NCBI GenBank assembly: GCA_000433175.1
Contig: HF986672.1
Span: 1 to 9,017 of the forward strand
Reading direction: 5' to 3'
DNA from: Prevotella sp. CAG:1058
GTDB taxonomy: Bacteria > Bacteroidota > Bacteroidia > Bacteroidales > Bacteroidaceae
DNA length: 9,017 bases
Shown piece after piece: positions 5,845 to 9,017 of the stretch. Positions within the stretch are counted from its first letter, which is position 1; each line of letters starts with the position of its first letter. The notes under the pieces were generated by a model, which saw only the letters and a list, made by a program, of their open reading frames with translations, did not search any database and had not been told where the DNA came from. Made by a program: the position numbers and the translations under genes.

Positions 5845-7890
5845 TTATTGTTTGAAAGGCAGACGGAAAGTGCAGCCCTCTCGCCAGCGGTCACATCCGT
5901 ATGCCGTTTTGCCTTTTATTATGTGCCCTTTGCCGCAGGCAGGGCACACTTTGCCTATTATCGTGTCATCGGCAGGTAATGTCTGTCCGTCCTGTTGTTT
6001 GCCAGCCGGAGCGGTGGTTGCCACGGTCTTGCTTTTTGGCTTGGGCTTGGCAGCCTTCTTCTGTGGCTTCTTTTTCAGGTCTTCGTCCGTCATGATGGTT
6101 ACGCGGCGGTTGCTGTTGTCGGCGAGGACGTCGTTTACTATCTTTGTAATCTGCTGCTTCAACTCGTCGATAAACTGCCCTGCGTCATACTTCTTGTGCT
6201 CTATGTCGCGCAGTTTTTTCTCCCAGATGCCAGTAAGTTCGCAGCTTTTGAGCAGTTCTTCCTTTATTGTATCAATCAGTTCGATGCCTGTCGGCGTTGC
6301 CACAATGTTCTTGCGCTCGCGCTTTATGTAGCGTCGCTTGAACAGAGTCTCTATGATATTGGCTCGCGACGAAGGCCTACCGATGCCGTTTTCCTTAAGT
6401 GCTGCGCGCAGCTCTTCGTCTTCAACAAACTTTCCTGCCGTTTCCATCGCCCTAAGGAGCGTCGCCTCGGTGTAAAACTTCGGCGGAGTCGTCCACTTCT
6501 CGGTAAGCGTCGGCGTGTGCGGGCCGCTCTCTCCCTTGGTAAAAGCAGGCAGGGTGCGCTCCTCGTCCTGCTCTTTAGCGTTGTCGTTGTCGGCCGCCTG
6601 CGTGTCTTTTGAATATAATACACGCCAGCCCGGGTCGAGTATCTGCTTGCCGCTGACCTTGAATTCCACGTCGTCAACCTTTCCCATGACCGTAGTTGTG
6701 GAGAACTTGCAGTCCGGATAGAACACGCTGATGAAGCGTCTTGCCACCAGATCGTAGACATGGCGCTCCAAGTCGGTGAGGCTTGAGGCCGGAACGCCGG
6801 TCGGGATTATGGCATGGTGGTCGGTAACTTTCGACGAGTCGAACACCTTTTTGCTCTTAGGCAGCTTTGTGTCGGCAAGCGGCAGCGTGAACGCTTCGTA
6901 CCCGCGCAACCCTTTCAGGGTAGCCGGGCACTTGGGATAAATGTCGTCGCTGAGGTACTGCGTGTCCACACGGGGGTACGTGGTGAGCTTTTTTTCGTAT
7001 AAGGACTGTATCACGTTGAGCGTGGTTTCCGCGCTCATCGAGAACTTCTTGTTACAGTCCACCTGCAGCGACGTAAGGTCGTAGAGGTGGGGCGGAGCCT
7101 CCTTGCCGGCTTTCTTCTGCACATCTGTTACTGTGAACGGCTTGTCGGCTATCTTTGCGAACGAGCTTTCGCCTTCCTCCTTGCTTATAAACTTGCCCGC
7201 CGTGGCCGTGAAAAGCGTGTCGCGGTATATGGTTGACAGCACCCAGTAAGGCTCGGGCTTGAAGTTGTCAATCTCCTTCTGCCTGTTAACTATCAGCGCC
7301 AGCGTAGGTGTCTGCACGCGTCCTATCGATAAAACTTGACGGTTCTGTCCGTACTTCAGCGTGTAAAGGCGCGTGGCGTTCATGCCGAGAATCCAGTCGC
7401 CGATGGCCCGGCTCAGTCCGGCAAGGTACAGGGGCTGGTACTCGCTTTGGTCTTTCAGCGTACTGAAGCCCTCGCGTATGGCCTCGTCGGTCATCGACGA
7501 AATCCAAAGACGCTTCACGGGGCACTTTGCCTGGGCCTTCTGCATCACCCAGCGCTGTATGAGTTCACCCTCCTGTCCGGCGTCGCCGCAGTTTATTATG
7601 CCGTCGGCGGCCTGCATGAGCTTCTCTATTATGCCGAACTGTTTTATTATTCCCTGGTCGTCAATCAGCTTGATGCCGAACCGTGCGGGCAGCATCGGCA
7701 GTGCGCTGAGGCTCCAGCGCTTCCACATCGGCGTATAGTCGTCAGGCTCTTTCAGCGTGCACAGGTGGCCGAAAGTCCATGTCACCTGGTACCCGTTGCC
7801 CTCGATGTATCCGTCGTGCGAGGCTGTCGCCCCCAGTATGCGGGCAATATCCCTTGCTACGCTTGGTTTCTCGGCAATGCAGACAATCAT
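5845..7890 (-). CDS. topB: DNA topoisomerase III (type IA)
   Basis: The protein is 681 aa and nicks, passes and reseals single DNA strands, resolving precatenanes and recombination intermediates. The TOPRIM domain starts at MIVCIAEKPS (Glu7) and includes NCGDAGQEGELIQRW (Asp103, Glu107). The type IA core follows with LSIGRVQTPTLALIV (187-201). The active-site segment LTTYPRVDT has Tyr305 as the DNA-linking residue and Arg307 beside it. DHHAIIPT (357-364) and NGIGRPSSRANIIETLF (501-517) are also family hallmarks. A Lys/Pro/Ala-rich linker (about 606-642) leads to a C-terminal zinc ribbon with Cys649, Cys652, Cys666 and Cys673. Residue 105 is Gly where E. coli TopB has the second Asp of DxDxE. 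The stop is 131 bp before the PorE-like start, and the ATG lies 52 bp after the LUD gene, without a clear promoter between them. The gene is intact, and no mobile-element context is seen. Confidence 0.95.
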   Translation of the reverse strand: MIVCIAEKPSVARDIARILGATASHDGYIEGNGYQVTWTFGHLCTLKEPDDYTPMWKRWSLSALPMLPARFGIKLIDDQGIIKQFGIIEKLMQAADGIINCGDAGQEGELIQRWVMQKAQAKCPVKRLWISSMTDEAIREGFSTLKDQSEYQPLYLAGLSRAIGDWILGMNATRLYTLKYGQNRQVLSIGRVQTPTLALIVNRQKEIDNFKPEPYWVLSTIYRDTLFTATAGKFISKEEGESSFAKIADKPFTVTDVQKKAGKEAPPHLYDLTSLQVDCNKKFSMSAETTLNVIQSLYEKKLTTYPRVDTQYLSDDIYPKCPATLKGLRGYEAFTLPLADTKLPKSKKVFDSSKVTDHHAIIPTGVPASSLTDLERHVYDLVARRFISVFYPDCKFSTTTVMGKVDDVEFKVSGKQILDPGWRVLYSKDTQAADNDNAKEQDEERTLPAFTKGESGPHTPTLTEKWTTPPKFYTEATLLRAMETAGKFVEDEELRAALKENGIGRPSSRANIIETLFKRRYIKRERKNIVATPTGIELIDTIKEELLKSCELTGIWEKKLRDIEHKKYDAGQFIDELKQQITKIVNDVLADNSNRRVTIMTDEDLKKKPQKKAAKPKPKSKTVATTAPAGKQQDGQTLPADDTIIGKVCPACGKGHIIKGKTAYGCDRWREGCTFRLPFKQ

Positions 7891-7942
7891 TTATTGTATC
7901 AAGAGTTTAGAAAAAATATCTTTATGAATAAGTGCAACTGTT

Positions 7943-8578
7943 TTAATATCCCAGGTCTTCGCCTACGAGTACGACGGTGTGGCGTCCGGCAGGATGCGAG
8001 TTGCGCATGAAGTGTATGTAGTTGCAGATGCTCTCGGGAGAGTTGCAGTTGTGGCATGTTCCGTCCGCGCGGCATGGCGTCTTGATGTCGAAACGGGCGG
8101 CATTGATAGGACTTGCCGTCGAGCGGGCGCGCGCCAGGGCGCTCTCCACGTCTTGTGTCACCTTGTTCAGGCCTACCACAAGGATAACCTTTTTCGGTCC
8201 GAAGGTGATGGCGGCCACTCGGTTGCCGTTGCCGTCGATGTTTACAATGACTCCGTCTTCGCTTATCGCGTTGACGCTCGACAGGTAATAGTCAGCCGAG
8301 AATGCCTCGCGGTAAATGCGCTGCGCCTCGTCGCGGTCGGCTGCGAGGTCGCGGTCTAATATGTCAAGGTCGCGCTTGTGCAGTGCGGCGGTCAGCCCCA
8401 TGTCGCGTATCGTCATAGAGCCGCCCCACGTAACGCTGCTTCCGTCGGGGATTAGCGACGACACTTTCTCGACGGCTTCTGCCGCCGTAGGGCAGTAGAA
8501 GGCTTCAAAGTTGCGGCGCTTCAGGTTCTTTATCATTTTCTGCGCAAGCAGTTCGTTGCGTATTTCTTTAGGTGTCAT
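7943..8578 (-). CDS. LUD-domain protein (LutC/YkgG-like, DUF162)
   Basis: The protein is 211 aa, with no signal peptide and presumably cytosolic. It matches the LUD domain family, whose LutC and LutB members take part in lactate oxidation. Visible hallmarks are VTWGGSMTIRDMGL (49-62), NAISEDGVIVNIDGNGNRVAAI (103-124) and PKKVILVVGLNKV (128-140), which form the NagB/RpiA-like sugar-phosphate-isomerase-type fold. A C-terminal cysteine group, Cys169, Cys175, Cys178 and Cys185 (C-x5-C-x2-C-x6-C), could bind a metal or Fe-S cluster. The usual partners LutA and LutB are not adjacent, so a role in lactate use is not supported by context and this stand-alone subtype has no firm function. The start at 8578 follows a leader with a -7 element about 40 bp upstream. 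topB follows after 52 bp and may share the transcript. Confidence 0.85.
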   Translation of the reverse strand: MTPKEIRNELLAQKMIKNLKRRNFEAFYCPTAAEAVEKVSSLIPDGSSVTWGGSMTIRDMGLTAALHKRDLDILDRDLAADRDEAQRIYREAFSADYYLSSVNAISEDGVIVNIDGNGNRVAAITFGPKKVILVVGLNKVTQDVESALARARSTASPINAARFDIKTPCRADGTCHNCNSPESICNYIHFMRNSHPAGRHTVVLVGEDLGY

Positions 8579-8616
8579 AATGCTTTTGTATTAAAAGGTT
8601 CGGCTTATAGTGAATG

Positions 8617-8624
8617 CAAAATTA
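8617..8624 (-). promoter_or_regulatory. Candidate -7 element for the LUD gene
   Basis: The minus strand reads TAATTTTG, an exact TAnnTTTG match, about 40 bases upstream of the start codon at 8578. The region about 20 bp further upstream (8644-8648) has no clear TTTG. If active, this promoter might serve the LUD gene and topB together. Confidence 0.4.
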
Positions 8625-8712
8625 ATTATTTTTCGGCATAATGGCTTACTGTGTCCTTACTTTTTTGATGCGCCTGACTGCCGTGTGGAATATTTTTCCG
8701 GCTGTATTACGC

Positions 8713-8726
8713 AGCAAGCGCTTGCT
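8713..8726. repeat. 14-bp perfect palindrome
   Basis: AGCAAGCGCTTGCT is self-complementary with no spacer. It sits about 90 bp upstream of the LUD -7 element in otherwise unstructured non-coding DNA. It could be a protein-binding site, but a single short palindrome can arise by chance. Confidence 0.3.
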
Positions 8727-8891
8727 TTCATCATACCGTCCCGCCTGTGCTACGACAGCTTTAGCCGGCATCTGCGTTTTACTTGCTTTGTATTTTTAGG
8801 GTACTTTGTATGTCGTTGATTGCCAGTGTATTATGGTTTTGGCTTATCGTTCGCCGTCATTCGCGTAAAGGCGCTTGGACGACGCTTTTCC

Positions 8892-8972
8892 AAAAGGTTA
8901 CCTTTTAGCGTGCAAAAGATAACCTTTTACCCGATGAAATGTAGCCTTTTACAACGCAAAAGGTAACCTTTT
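8892..8972. repeat. Array of four 15-bp palindromes at 22-bp period (array 2)
   Basis: Units start at 8892, 8914, 8936 and 8958: AAAAGGTTACCTTTT, AAAAGATAACCTTTT, GAAATGTAGCCTTTT, AAAAGGTAACCTTTT. The spacers AGCGTGC, ACCCGAT and ACAACGC share only their 7-bp length. Units 1 and 4 are exact reverse complements and identical to units 1 and 2 of array 1. Unit 2 has one change, and unit 3 has lost part of its dyad. Unit length, unit count, spacer length and period all equal those of array 1. The array is upstream of the LUD gene, at the outer edge of the minus-strand block. Confidence 0.88.
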
Positions 8973-9017
8973 GGTTTTTATGGTGACTATGCCTAAAAAT
9001 ACTTTACACCAAAAGTC

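Larger units (their letters stand above)
8579..9017. other. Non-coding right end
   Basis: This 439-bp stretch holds no convincing gene on either strand. From left to right I see the -7 element of the LUD gene (8617-8624), a 14-bp palindrome (8713-8726), and the four-unit repeat array (8892-8972). The one open frame here (8610-8819, plus strand) is Cys/Phe-rich and lacks any domain-like pattern, and I consider it accidental. No terminator with a T-tract was found. The next gene must start or end beyond 9017. Confidence 0.6.

Noticed and set aside
5845..7890. topB as part of a conjugative or integrative element
   Set aside because: TopB-type enzymes occur on Bacteroidales mobile elements, but no integrase, relaxase, tra gene or attachment-site repeat was seen around it.
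7336..8010. 224-aa plus-strand open frame across the topB start and LUD end
   Set aside because: It runs antisense over two well-supported genes and their gap, with no recognisable motif.
8791..8809. Plus-strand promoter (TATTTTTA or TACTTTG) near the right end
   Set aside because: Neither matches TAnnTTTG exactly, the TTG-type -33 spacing is too short, and no plus-strand gene is visible downstream.
8610..8819. 69-aa open frame on the plus strand in the right intergenic region
   Set aside because: It overlaps the LUD promoter region, has an irregular Cys/Phe-rich composition, and shows no domain, signal peptide or promoter of its own.

Overview
The window reads as chromosomal DNA of a Bacteroidota bacterium, most likely a Prevotella-type Bacteroidales. 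The evidence is a set of Bacteroidales protein families (a PorE-like OmpA lipoprotein, a short-linker ECF sigma factor with small membrane partners, a TopB carrying the 'DAGQEGEL' active-site variant), start codons mostly without Shine-Dalgarno sequences, and promoter -7 elements of the TAnnTTTG type. No transposase, integrase, phage gene, CRISPR array, tRNA or rRNA was seen.

Left part (1-3426). The 5' part of an rRNA cytosine-C5 methyltransferase gene (RsmF-like) runs leftward off the edge. Diverging from it is a secreted, probably outer-membrane beta-barrel protein (949-1710). Its promoter spacer is filled by a perfect 21-bp palindrome, a strong operator candidate, and a terminator follows the gene. 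Next comes a tight plus-strand group: a membrane protein with a DUF6249-like layout (1885-2529), an ECF sigma factor (2571-3110), and a small two-helix membrane protein overlapping its end (3097-3426). The last may be the anti-sigma factor. Together these look like one envelope-sensing unit.

Right part (3641-8578). Three minus-strand genes follow one another: a LUD-domain (LutC/YkgG-like) protein, DNA topoisomerase III (topB), and a PorE-like lipoprotein with TPR, beta-propeller, regulatory-fold and OmpA peptidoglycan-binding domains. They sit 52 and 131 bp apart. Their functions are not obviously linked.

Non-coding structure. The most unusual signal is a pair of short repeat arrays at 3506-3586 and 8892-8972. 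Each has exactly four 15-bp palindromic units of the form AAAAGGTNACCTTTT (or a compensated variant) at an exact 22-bp period, with 7-bp spacers whose sequence is not conserved. The arrays bracket the three-gene minus-strand block. Base changes within units and between neighbouring units keep complementarity, so the dyad or hairpin structure appears to be selected. The right end (8579-9017) is otherwise non-coding.
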